Assembly: GCA_949318235.1 (NCBI GenBank)
Contig: OX439129.1
Coordinates: forward strand, 33,179,254 to 33,243,253
From: Ecdyonurus torrentis
Lineage: Eukaryota > Arthropoda > Insecta > Ephemeroptera > Heptageniidae
Length of the DNA stretch: 64,000 bases
Direction: 5' to 3'
Shown: in pieces, positions 53,901 to 63,971 of the stretch
Layout: every line of letters starts with the position of its first letter
How positions within the stretch are numbered: position 1 is the stretch's first letter
Notes under the pieces: model-generated
The model's input: only the letters and a program-made list of their open reading frames with translations
What the model was told of the DNA's origin: nothing
Databases searched by the model: none
Made by a program: the position numbers and the translations under genes

Positions 53901-54772
53901 TCTGTGATTGGATTCAAATGTCACCCTGGTTGACTGTATACTGTATATTTTAAACTGCTCAGTTGCCATTTTTTCCCCTCTCCAGGCGGGCAGTAAGGCA
54001 GGACATGCTAGGATTTGTCCCAGCAAATGGACATTAATCAACATATTGGGCTTATGAAACTTCTTCTCTTCTTCCACGTTATGTACCAAGTCCCAACACA
54101 AAACTCAAAGATAGTTCTACCCCTGCCCCTCCCCCAATATAAAAACCATGAAAAGAGGTCACGATATAGGATAGAATGAATATATGAAAATGACTATCTC
54201 ACCACGTCTGATTGCTGGCTGTTGTTGGGGGCAGAAGCTCCAGTTAGACCTCTAACTTGAAGTAGTTCTGCTGTCCTTAGAAAAGAAGAAAGACGTTCTT
54301 GGCTGATAAATACTTCTCCTTGGTACATAAAACTTAACAGAGCTTCCACATCTTCAGCACTAACATCCTTTAGGATTACCACAGGATGCTGGCAAGGATT
54401 TTCCTGAGAAAAAAAAAATTATACAAATAAATACCTAGAGGTGACAGAAATGCTGTTCGTAAACCCTGTTCTCTGCACCAAAAATGACGATCGCCTTTGG
54501 TTATTCAAATGGAATGCGCATTTTTTGGTGCAAGAAAACAGGGTTTACGAACAACACTAGAGTAAATAAAGCCATATAGTGGGACTCACCTTAAAAACAT
54601 TTCGGAAGTAGGGACTACATGCTGAAAGTATAACTTTGTGTGCTTTTACAGCATGTGCTTCACAAACAAGTGTAACATCAACTAAATCTTCCTCTGTTTT
54701 TAAGCTGTCTAATGCTGTAACGATATTACTTTGAAAATTATTCCACCTCAAGCAGAATTGGTCTGTTGCCAT
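47731..54772 (-). CDS. BTB/POZ C2H2 zinc-finger transcription factor with alternative terminal zinc-finger exons
   Basis: Shared coding exons: 54772-54590, 54403-54203, 53675-53177, 52575-52507 (952 nt, ending in phase 1). These splice to one of three terminal exons: A 51863-51502 (437 aa product), B 49649-49399 (400 aa) or C 47972-47731 (397 aa). Residues about 1-115 are a BTB domain of the arthropod type, with QFCLRWNNFQ, VKAHKVILSACSPYF and NPCQHPVVILKDV, for dimerisation and partner binding. The linker in exon 3 is Ser/Pro-rich with a basic, nuclear-localisation-like stretch (PKRRKAIPRR, about 192-201) and an acidic stretch. The architecture is that of Broad, Lola and related insect BTB-ZF genes, in which exon choice swaps DNA-binding domains; the exact orthologue is not resolved. 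The start is the ATG before ATDQFCLRW; its exon extends to 54802 with an acceptor, so at least one 5' non-coding exon lies further upstream. Confidence 0.9.
49399..49649 (-). CDS. Alternative terminal zinc-finger exon B of the BTB gene
   Basis: The acceptor GTTTCAG precedes 49649 and the phase fits the donor at 52507. The exon opens with an Ala-rich stretch (SQAAAVAASG) and encodes two C2H2 fingers: CPHC...HVRLVH with normal spacing, and CHLC...HMKEAH, which has 14 rather than 12 residues between the second Cys and the first His. The stop is at 49399. The loop insertion in finger 2 could alter or weaken DNA contact. It may be isoform-specific and is not an obvious frameshift. Confidence 0.86.
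51502..51863 (-). CDS. Alternative terminal zinc-finger exon A of the BTB gene
   Basis: The acceptor TTGCAG precedes 51863. The exon starts with two bases that complete a codon, matching the phase-1 donor at 52507, and runs to a stop at 51502. It encodes 119 residues beyond the joining Gly, including two C2H2 fingers, CPLC...HMMNIH (about residues 358-379 of isoform A) and CPQC...HLVKVH (about 387-408), both with C-X2-C-X12-H-X4-H spacing. It is the exon nearest the shared exons. The antisense ORF at 51677-51889 is a shadow. Confidence 0.88.
52507..52575 (-). CDS. Last shared exon of the BTB gene, alternative-splice donor
   Basis: A 69 bp exon reading SHSPVHNSGHGMMESSTGELSP. Its donor (CCAG|GTCAGT) is phase 1 and fits the acceptors of exons A, B and C equally. 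If the donor is ignored the frame continues 29 codons (GQLTTPLPL...) to a stop, so read-through could make a finger-less BTB isoform. Confidence 0.85.
52711..52729. repeat. G19 homopolymer
   Basis: Nineteen G (C on the transcribed strand) in BTB intron 3, about 135 bp from the last shared exon's acceptor. Such long G runs are rare in AT-rich DNA. Confidence 0.95.
52850..53019. mobile_element. MITE, CAGTCAACC family, complete copy
   Basis: It starts CAGTCAACCG and ends CGGTTGACTG, with TA on both sides, consistent with Tc1/mariner-type insertion. It is 170 bp and lies in BTB intron 3. Confidence 0.9.
53811..53936. mobile_element. MITE, CAGTCAACC family, truncated inverted copy
   Basis: It shares CAAGCTTTCACTTTTCCCTA and GTCTGTGATTGG with the reverse strand of the 52850 copy and keeps one terminus (GGTTGACTG-TA). 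The other terminus is missing. It lies in BTB intron 2. Confidence 0.85.
54454..54553. mobile_element. Short hairpin MITE filling BTB intron 1
   Basis: TGTTCGTAAACCCTGTT pairs with AACAGGGTTTACGAACA, and GCACCAAAAA with its complement. It is about 100 bp within a 186 bp coding intron. Confidence 0.88.
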
Positions 54773-54802
54773 AGTGAAATCTGGTGCAAGTGGATGTAAA
54801 TT

Positions 54803-56340
54803 CTGCAAAAATAATTAGGAAAAACGCTGTTACCAAGATGCATATTATGTACAAAGTACACACATATACACACTTTCAAGGACGAAATTTATCTGTACTT
54901 TACCTACCAATATTTTCTTATCTTTCACAAGATATGAAAGATGGAAGGCGCGACTCAAGCTGATATGGTTTATTATTAAAATGTATTGAGACCTTTGCTT
55001 TGAACAGTGTATCAAAGATGCTGACTACGTTTAATATTTTCATCCACATAAATATATACAATTTGATGCATTTGGCAATATTTTCACAACATTGAAACTG
55101 CTCTAACAATTTTTATCTTGGAATTGTCACTTATTTGACACAAATTTTTAATTATAAAAATCTAAACAAAAACATCAGGACAAGATATCAACATCGACAA
55201 AAAATAGGTGACACAAAAACAAATGGCTGGTTGAAAAGATAACAAACTACGACCATAGATGGCAGGATTGAAAAAAAAAAAAAAAAAAAAAAAAGCGCAT
55301 GAAAAGTTTGAAAAAGTTTTGCAAGCTTGCACCGAGCAATATATTATATATCATAATATCACCGAGAGCGAAGTACAATGTTTCGCATAATACAACATAA
55401 AACATAATAGTGTCAAGTGTGTATACATTCCTGTTAAAATCGATGCCATATTGGATCACACAATACCAAGGGCTGGTATAAGAAAATGACTCATTTTGCC
55501 AGTTTTATAGATTACTTTTTACTTTCGTTACTTTTTAGCAAAAATATTTTTTGCAGATTATATAAAATTTAATTAGATTTTAAGATTTTCAATAATGTAT
55601 TCGAAAAGAAAAAATATATATATAATAATGAAACCTAATTTTCCAATGGAAAATAGCCAAAAACCACGTTTGTCCTATATGCTTCGAAGCATAAAATATA
55701 TATTATGCTCCAGTATATATGCCCAGTAAACCACAGCTTTTCACAAGTAGTTTGCAAGTACTTTTCCGATGTAAGAGTGTCACTCCCAGCTCACGTGACG
55801 TCACTGGTACTGACATTCTTGCATCGGAAAAGTACTTGCAATGTACATGTGAAAAAACTGTGGTTTACTGGGTGGCGAATAGCATCATTATGACGTCATG
55901 CGCATATAATATATACACCCTATAACAGAGCAACATAGAATAAAATATTGCATATTTAATATACTTATAATAATTATACACCACAGCACCACACCATAAA
56001 TAAATTCAGGGTTGCCATTTGAAACACGAAAAGAGGACAACCCACACCTATACTTAGGAGGGGGGGGGGGTGCGGGGGTACCCCCCGCAAGAAATTTTGA
56101 GAAGTTCGGAATAATATACACAATTTGGTGCTGTTTATTCTGGCCCATTTAATAAAAAAAAAATGATATATCATGATTTAAACATTTTTAATATAACATA
56201 AGGACCAAAAAAGATATAAAATATTATATGCATTTTACTTTCTGAAAGAGCTCAATTTTTTATTTTTTTTTTTTAGATTTTTTTTTAAGAACTTGAAAAA
56301 TTGTTAGTTCTTTTGTTATAGACGGGGACGTGTTAATTAT
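54803..56340. other. Upstream region of the BTB coding exons
   Basis: It contains the intron upstream of the first coding exon, poly(A) at 55271-55294, an interspersed repeat at about 55484-55674 related to bases 705-905, and the first copy of the 675 bp duplicate. No non-coding first exon could be placed. Confidence 0.6.
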
Positions 56341-56349
56341 AATTTCCAT
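55675..56349. repeat. 675 bp duplicated segment, copy 1
   Basis: The same 675 bp occurs at 63031-63705 in the same orientation. The only differences seen are one extra G in a G run (11 against 10) and one fewer T in a T run (12 against 13). It contains a 150 bp hairpin at 55722-55872 with CACGTGACGTCA at its centre, and a hAT-like start CAGGGTTGCCA at 56007 with no partner end. Confidence 0.95.
55722..55872. repeat. 150 bp hairpin within duplicate copy 1
   Basis: CCCAGTAAACCACAG pairs with CTGTGGTTTACTGGG, and GCAAGTACTTTTCCGATG with CATCGGAAAAGTACTTGC. It is related to the SAE1 intron hairpin at 39893, so it was a mobile foldback before the larger segment duplicated. Confidence 0.88.
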
Positions 56350-56690
56350 TGTAGGAACGGGTGGAACGTCGTCGGAACAACACCGTTCCATTTTTATTAA
56401 TCACTACGTTCCAGTGCTCCCTACTTCTTGTACTATCAAGCTCGACCGCAGCAGGCGATAGAATACGGTACGGTGTGCGGCGCACTACGCCGGGTGCACG
56501 CACGATCGCCGCTGACAGAGCGCTGGCTCGCTCGTGCTACGCCTGTCGTTCTCCGGGTGCGTAGCGTTCGCATACCACACTCATGGTGCCACAACGGGCT
56601 CTCGTAGTAACAGCATTCCCAAATTGTCGTCTCATGGTTGACGAGGCGCTGACGAGCTCAGATAGTATAAATCAACTGGGTCATTAATAC
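56341..56690. promoter_or_regulatory. CpG-rich island, possible promoter
   Basis: Roughly 28 CpG dinucleotides fall in the 240 bp 56341-56580, against a background of very few. It lies 1.5-1.9 kb upstream of the BTB coding start, where a minus-strand first exon would be expected, but it could equally belong to an undetected gene or repeat. The 67 aa ORF across it has no family likeness. A TATAAAT-like motif occurs near 56666 on the plus strand. Confidence 0.35.
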
Positions 56691-56920
56691 AAGCTGATTT
56701 AATATGATATGATATGTTATTATAATATATGACGCAATAAAAAGGCTGTTGTCTAGGGATTTTGTCCCACAGTAGTTTAATACAAATCAATTTGGCTGTT
56801 AGTTTATGGATGAGGTTTTAATAATTGTTTTAATTATACATCGTTGTTTAGTTGGATTTAATTCAAATTGTTTTATTTAGCAAGATTTCACTTTAATTAT
56901 AATTTGATAATATACGTGGT

Positions 56921-57097
56921 CAGGGTCGGACTGGCAATCAAGGGGCCTCGTCCGCAAAAGGGGTGTAACACCCTCTTTAGGGGCCACAAAGGGGGCGTAA
57001 CACCCTAGTTACGCCCCTTTTTGGGCCTTAGGGGCCTCCAAACAGGGGGGGCCACGTCCGCAATTGCGGACTTGCTCTTATGGCCAGTCCGACCCTG
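56921..57097. mobile_element. hAT-like MITE with exact 8 bp TSD
   Basis: It begins CAGGGTCGGACTGGC and ends GCCAGTCCGACCCTG (exact complements). TACGTGGT flanks it at 56913-56920 and 57098-57105. The 177 bp are GC-rich, with internal GGGGCC and GTAACACC repeats. Confidence 0.94.
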
Positions 57098-58516
57098 TAC
57101 GTGGTATAGACCAACTTTAATTACATTCAAAAATACCACGGGGGCTTCCCATCATTCAATGCAAAATGATTATCTTTTACTTATTTACACTAGGTTTCAT
57201 TCACGCCACCAATATCAAGTATACAGATATAATTATATACTTATTTTATCGAAGAATTTATCATAAGAATTTATAATACAAAAGCCAAATTCACTTTACT
57301 CAGATTTACCAAATCAATTTCCGCGATTACACATCCCTAGCTCGACGCTCTTGCTTCTTTATAGGTAAAATACGCGCTTGTTAGCAGGTAACTTAAATAT
57401 TACCTGCTAACAAGATTTCTTTACCATCGACTTAGCGGGTAAAGTCAATTTCTCGCAAACTTTGTAGGAATTACTCTCTAGATAGACGGTAACGTGTGTA
57501 GCACCAGGTTGCATACCTTTCAGGATAAGCGGACTTAAACTTTTTTTAATAAATGATTGTAGCGATGGTTGCATAATTATATTGTAGGATATTTATTATT
57601 ATTAATATTTTTTATTTTTTGAATAAATATTTATAATTAAAAAATGTACAATCTTTTTTTTTTTTTTTTACAGATAAAAGCTAAAAAATGTATTTATTTT
57701 AATTGGAAAATTAAACATTAATAAAAATTTTAAAAAAATTAATATGTAAATATATATTGCGGCAAAAAAAAAAAAAAAAATACGAATACGAATAAAATAA
57801 AATATTTTATTTTAAAGATATATCTTTAAAATTAATATAAACAAAAATTGGCATAAATATTGTTTTATATTAAAATAAAATAGCATAGTAAATTATTATA
57901 TGCTATGAAATGTGCATAATTAATGGATTAAATAAAAGTAGTTTTTTTTCTTTACATTAATTTTTTAATATTTTAATTTTTATAAATTTATAAATTAATT
58001 TAATAACTTCATTAATATTGAGTTAACTGTTAATTGCCTTTTGCAACCAAAAAAAAAATAAATATAAAGAAAAGAAAAATTTTGTATTTTTTCCTTTTTT
58101 TTTCTGTTATTTCTGCATCCTTTTTTTATTAAAACTTTAATGAATATATATAATATTAATTTAAAGTTTTAAATTGTGCTAAAAGTTTATTTATTAGAAT
58201 TAAAGTAGAATTGCGCGTGAACTTTGCTGCTGAACTTCTCCTGTACCAGTCCACATATAGTGCTGCAAATAAAAACGTTCAAACATTTCGCGGTATTGGC
58301 GCAATTGACCTTGACAACGAACTTTTTTGTCAACAAAAGGAGCACCGACGCCACCGACAATGTGATCGTGTGAAGCTTTTTTATGTTTTGTGAAAATTAA
58401 TAGAGTTCTTCGGGTATCAACGGGTATCAAGTCACGGGAAGTAAATATTTATTTATAATAAATATATATTTTGAAGAAGAATGTGTGTACTTTGTGGTCT
58501 TATTTGTCTTTTTCAG

Positions 58517-59133
58517 TCCAGCATTGTGGCAGCATGGGCCATCAACTTTGAATTCAAGTGGACCTTACAAACGTTTTCAAGCCTCACACATGGAGCATTT
58601 TCTACTTTTAAACTATGGTATGTATTATATTCTATGTTTTGGCCAGAATATTCATACAATATGAATAAACCAAAAGTAAATGCCTCAAAAATGAGCCTCA
58701 TGCATTTGTATACGTATATGTAAACACATTACCGGTACATACCCATTTACAAACAATGTTTAATTTGTGTGTCTAATGTATATGTACATATATTGATTAA
58801 TTAAAAAAAATTTAGTAAAACAATTAATAAAAGCCACTGTATTACAACAAAACAATAAATAACGTAGCACAATAAAAAATCTGTACAATATATGCTTGTC
58901 GTAAAATCATTGGTCTATGTATCACATCAACGATCACAAATAAGCATGCTTGTTTCATATGTATAGATGTTCACATAAGTCAAATGTAAAATATAGTGCC
59001 TTAATATTAACTCACAGTGTTAATTTTTCAGGATGTGAACTCTGGAGCTCTAACGTACAAAGCAAGGATAGCTGAGATGAAGCACAGTACCTACGTTCTA
59101 CGTACTTCATTACAATCATCCCTCGACTGATAA
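58517..59133 (+). other. Exon-like blocks inside the 5 kb element
   Basis: 58517-58618 has a good acceptor (TCTTTTTCAG) and donor (ATG|GTATGT) and is open in two frames, one reading PALWQHGPSTLNSSGPY and onward. A second acceptor (AATTTTTCAG) at 59031 precedes a block also open in more than one frame, reading either CELWSSNVQSKDS (stop) when joined in phase or DVNSGALTYKARIAEM and onward. The joined reading is possible but not decisive. It may be a decayed transposon gene or a captured host fragment. Confidence 0.3.
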
Positions 59134-59269
59134 TAAGTGTATACGAGGAGAAGATACATGCACAAAAGGACATTCTTCTAGTTTCTTCTGTTTGAAAGTA
59201 AAGTGATTTTTTCATTTAGTATATAAAATTCCATAGTCAAGCTAGGGCAATGAATAAACCGCATTCATT

Positions 59270-59345
59270 CAAACGTCACACCTGTGTGCCATGTGAGACC
59301 TCAACTTTGCCATAGAATTTCACATGTGGTGAGTAATGCCAGCGC
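59270..59345. repeat. Remnant of the CCTTACCACAG foldback family
   Basis: GTGCCATGTGAGACCTCAAC and GCCATAGAATTTCACATGTGG resemble the inner arm of the elements at 35840 and 44090. No second arm is intact. Confidence 0.55.
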
Positions 59346-59959
59346 TGCTGCTATTTGTATACTGTTTTTAGAATTTAAGGGTTGTATAGATGGCTTGTAT
59401 CTTAAAATTAGAATTAAAAAAAAAAATTGAATATTAATTATGCCGTTTGAAAGTCAACAGTAACAGCTACCTATGATAAAATTTTCAGAACCCGTAACCA
59501 TCAGATAAGAGAGAAAATAATGAAATTAACATGGGCTCTATATATACAGGACTAACACTTCAAAAAAAATCATAGGGTAATTTAAAATCCAGCATGATGA
59601 CCCTTCAATTTTTTTAAATTTTTGAAGATACCATATTATTCTAATGTATCACTGGTGGAAATTTAACATTTTTCTTTCTTTACAATTTTTTAGTCAATAA
59701 ATCCCACAGTGTGATTTCTTGCCTTGATATATTAAGATGAGAGAAATAACAACAATATTAACCTATTATAAATTATAAAATGTTGTGTTAAAAACAAAAT
59801 GTAAATTTTATACTCGAAAATGGACTAATTGCAATGAAATATGTTTTTAATTGTTGCAACAAGTGTAAGTGAAAACTATTTTTCAATAAATCTATTGAGA
59901 ATATTTCAAATTATGTTAAAATGTTTGTTCATCATTGCAAGTGGTCCTTTGTATTTGTA

Positions 59960-61000
59960 GATTACAGCATGTAAAATTGAATATTATTAAAACCTGCTTG
60001 AGTGTTTTTAAATTAATTTATTAATTGGGATTTTGGTGTATGAGAGCTAGATTGAAATAGAACTTGAAAATAATAGGTATCATGGGTGCATGCGTTGAGT
60101 GTAAGGTGTAAGTGTATGCATAACAACACGGTGCATAATATGCATGTTTTTATGCGTTTAATGATGACGAATTCTCGATGTGAATGCTCTGACGCTAGCT
60201 TGCTTAGAGAGTGGGAGAGGTTTTATTTTTTGCCATATTGTGTCATATTGTGCTAATAGCTCTAATCTCTATCTCTCTCTCTCTCTGTCTCTACTTACCA
60301 TTTTCTAGTATTTAAATGTAATTTTTTAAATTTTTAACTTCATTTAGTTGCAGCATTTTTTATTCAACATGTATTATTCAACACAGCACAACATTATCTA
60401 ACTTATTCCTCCAACTTTTATATACCAGTCAAAGATTTTTATAATATTTACTTCAACTAAAACAATTGCATTAATTTATTTTAGGAAAAACAGTGATATA
60501 CCGGTAATACTTTTGTCGAGTCAAAATAGTACCAACAGTTTTGTGATTAATTTACAGGATTATATAGTATATTTTTATGGTGGTTTTTATCTATTTTCTT
60601 ATTTTTTAATATAGGCCTATGAGTTTATAAATAATTAAAAATGAGCAAATTTATTGTGTGTTTTTATCTGGTTCAAAAAAACTGACTGAACTAATTATGG
60701 ATAAAACTACCATAAAAATATATTACATAATCCTGTAAATTAATCACAAAACTATGTTGGTACTATTTTGACTCGACAAATGTATTACCGGTATATCACT
60801 GTTTTACCTAAAATAAAATAATGCAATTGTTTTAGTTGAAGTAAATATTATAAAAATCTTTGACTGGATATATTATAAAAGTTGGAGGAACAAGTTAGAT
60901 CATGTTGTGCTGTGTTGAATAATATATAAAAGATATTAAAATATACTGCAACTACATGAAGTTAAAAAAAAAAACAGTTACCGGTATACTAGAAAATGGT

Positions 61001-61042
<42 letters not shown>

Positions 61043-61320
61043 GAGCTACTATCACAATATGGAAAAAAAAAACTCACTCGCTAAGCAGGCTAGCGGCAGA
61101 GCATTCACATCGACCATTCGTCACCATGGAATGCATATATATAAACATGCATATTATGCAATGTGTTGGTGTTCTCACTTGCACTCAACGCATGCACCCA
61201 TGATCCCTATTATTTTCAAGCACCATTTCAATCTAGCTCTCACAACAAAATCCCAATTATTAAATTAATTTAAAAATACTCAAGCAGGTTTTAATGATAT
61301 TCAATTTTACATGCTCTAAT
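59960..61320. repeat. 1.36 kb near-perfect palindrome
   Basis: The left arm 59960 to about 60620 is the reverse complement of about 60690 to 61320, at high identity along its length. Landmark pairs: AGCATGTAAAATTGAATAT; AAACCTGCTTGAG; GGGTGCATGCGTTGAGTG; TACTAGAAAATGGTAAGTAG against CTACTTACCATTTTCTAGTA; GATATACCGGTAATAC against GTATTACCGGTATATC. The loop is under 100 bp. Both arms carry a (GA)n/(CT)n tract at the same place (61013-61039; shorter near 60268-60285). It lies inside the 5 kb element. Confidence 0.92.
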
Positions 61321-62382
61321 CATGTGTATAAGAGCTTGATGATGCATGCAAACAAAACATATAAACTTTGTATTAGTTTGAAGATGAGAGATATTTTAAT
61401 TAGTAAACATATTTAGCAAGTTAGTGATACAGATATTTTTTATTGAAAAATGAGTGTTATTTATAATGTACGTAAAATATTACCAAGTACAGGAGGGCTT
61501 TTCCGTAAGCTCTCGATTCACTTCTTGGTACCAAATTTATTGATATAGAACTTATGGATCTCGATACCGAGAATTGAAACTGTCAAGACTATATAAACAT
61601 GTAATTTTGCTTCTTTTGGGCTTTATCTTGCTCTTACATATTTACAATTTAACAGTAAATTAAGCGCAAAAACATATCAGCGAGCTTGTATGTTGTCTTT
61701 TCATTAGGTTAAAATATGTATGTGAATTATTGTTTTTAACTGTTTTTGTGATTTTATATTAAATTTTACTGTATTTTTTATTAAACATTGTGATTTAATT
61801 TTTGTAATGTCCTTTTTGTATTTAAACACTGCATTTACCATTATGTAATAATATATATGTTGTGTGATTACTAAACTGATAGCAATAATGCATTTATTCT
61901 TATGTTATTAGACTTTTTAATGTTATTCTTATGAATATCAAATCTGTTTAATATTTTGAAAATGTTTTTTTAAAATATATTTTTAAATTTAGGGCAGAAC
62001 AGTTGTATTTTGTGTATTATTAAAAAAATAAAAAGCTAAAAATATTTTGTTGGGGAAAAAAGAAGAAAAATATTGTTATTTTTTTAAAAAAATCCCGCTT
62101 TTTTTTTTTTTTATTAATTTTTGTTTTATCCTGCAGTTTTTAGGTATGCAACCCGCGCAACTTACTCGCTTGTTTTGCGGTAACGCGCAAACACGCAGGT
62201 AATAGCCAAGCACAAGACACTTTACTCGCGAACTAGCGGGTAATATATTTCAATGCTTTTAGATAGGCGAAAAAAAATTTACCCGTGAAGTTACAGGTAA
62301 TTCTCGCTATTAAGAGGGAAACATTTCTCGCTTATTAACGCGTATTTTACCTATAAAGAAGCGAGAGCGTCGAGCTAGGGAT

Positions 62383-63030
62383 AGCACAGTTGTCAACCGG
62401 AATCTTCACGAGCCTCTCGTTGTGACGTAACCACGTCTCACCCGGCATAGCCCGGAGTATTCGTACCCCGTTAAGAGCGCGTCAAGGGCTGGAATCCTAT
62501 CCCTACTGGGAGGGATTTCTCAGACACCTTTGTCTATGACGGTTAGTACACTACTGATTTGGCTTTGCGTGCGAGAGAGCCCGCACAGCCAGATTTTACT
62601 TAAAAATGATCTGATTGGTTAATAGAAGTCACGTGACTTTAAATAAAATGATTTTGATTGGTTGTTAAAAACTAGGAGAAAACCGAGCAAAAGACGAAGG
62701 TCGTCTAGCGCCGCACGTGCCAGGAAGCGAGGGGGTTGGGGAAAGGAAAATTGTGCCCGACTTTGTTGAAACCTGTGCTACGCAATAATAACCATGATTC
62801 CATCTGTATACTTTGATGTACAATAAAATTAAGGTGAAATGAAACCAATATTTTTATATACTAAATGAATTCAAAGTATAATGCATATTAAATTAATAAT
62901 TATATATGAATGAGAAGCCGTAATAATTAATAATATGTTAATTACAGCAAAATTATAACTATAATTTTGTACTATGTTTTTCTAAGATCATACTACAATA
63001 TTTAAAAGTAACAGACGTGGTACCGTCACA
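62383..63030. other. GC-richer spacer between the 5 kb element and duplicate copy 2
   Basis: Bases 62390-62780 are GC- and CpG-rich, with CACGTGAC and two ATTGGTTA/ATTGGTTG (CCAAT-like) motifs near 62610-62665. No reading frame or RNA gene was recognised. It could be a promoter of a gene beyond the window or a remnant repeat. Confidence 0.45.
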
Positions 63031-63705
63031 CTATATGCTTCGAAGCATAAAATATATATTATGCTCCAGTATATATGCCCAGTAAACCACAGCTTTTCAC
63101 AAGTAGTTTGCAAGTACTTTTCCGATGTAAGAGTGTCACTCCCAGCTCACGTGACGTCACTGGTACTGACATTCTTGCATCGGAAAAGTACTTGCAATGT
63201 ACATGTGAAAAAACTGTGGTTTACTGGGTGGCGAATAGCATCATTATGACGTCATGCGCATATAATATATACACCCTATAACAGAGCAACATAGAATAAA
63301 ATATTGCATATTTAATATACTTATAATAATTATACACCACAGCACCACACCATAAATAAATTCAGGGTTGCCATTTGAAACACGAAAAGAGGACAACCCA
63401 CACCTATACTTAGGAGGGGGGGGGGTGCGGGGGTACCCCCCGCAAGAAATTTTGAGAAGTTCGGAATAATATACACAATTTGGTGCTGTTTATTCTGGCC
63501 CATTTAATAAAAAAAAAATGATATATCATGATTTAAACATTTTTAATATAACATAAGGACCAAAAAAGATATAAAATATTATATGCATTTTACTTTCTGA
63601 AAGAGCTCAATTTTTTATTTTTTTTTTTTTAGATTTTTTTTTAAGAACTTGAAAAATTGTTAGTTCTTTTGTTATAGACGGGGACGTGTTAATTATAATT
63701 TCCAT
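63031..63705. repeat. 675 bp duplicated segment, copy 2
   Basis: Near-identical direct repeat of 55675-56349, 7356 bp downstream. The hairpin is at 63078-63228. Flanks differ from copy 1 on both sides. The right flank (63706-63790) resembles bases 775-860 near the window start. Confidence 0.95.
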
Positions 63706-63936
63706 ATAATTATAAGGGTCATTATAATTTTTCTTACATATACTTGAGATACTTCTAGAGTACTCTAATTCAACCTATTAACATCACCAATGCTCTTTAA
63801 CATGATTGAATGCATATTATGCATAATAAGAATGGGGCAGATTTGTCAGGCCAAACCTCACGCTTTCTTTCTTTTTTTTTTATAACATATAGGTATTTAA
63901 TTATTATTGTTATTTTATTTACATAATATAACAAAT

Positions 63937-63971
<35 letters not shown>

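Larger units (their letters stand above)
57333..62382. mobile_element. 5.05 kb element with long terminal inverted repeats
   Basis: The outer ends ATCCCTAGCTCGACGCTC and its complement match over about 45 bp with one mismatch, continuing through TTCTTTATAGGTAAAATACG. Looser similarity runs about 190-240 bp inwards to GGTTGCATACCT on both sides (57509 and 62146). The left end has a local palindrome around CTTGTTAGCAGGTAA. Inside are AT-rich DNA, exon-like blocks at 58200-58430, 58517-58618 and 59032-59133, and a 1.36 kb palindrome. No known transposase motif was recognised and no target duplication was seen, so the superfamily is open. Confidence 0.75.

Noticed and set aside
56007..56050. hAT-like terminus CAGGGTTGCCA in each 675 bp duplicate
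   Set aside because: No matching inverted end or target duplication was found, so a complete element cannot be claimed.
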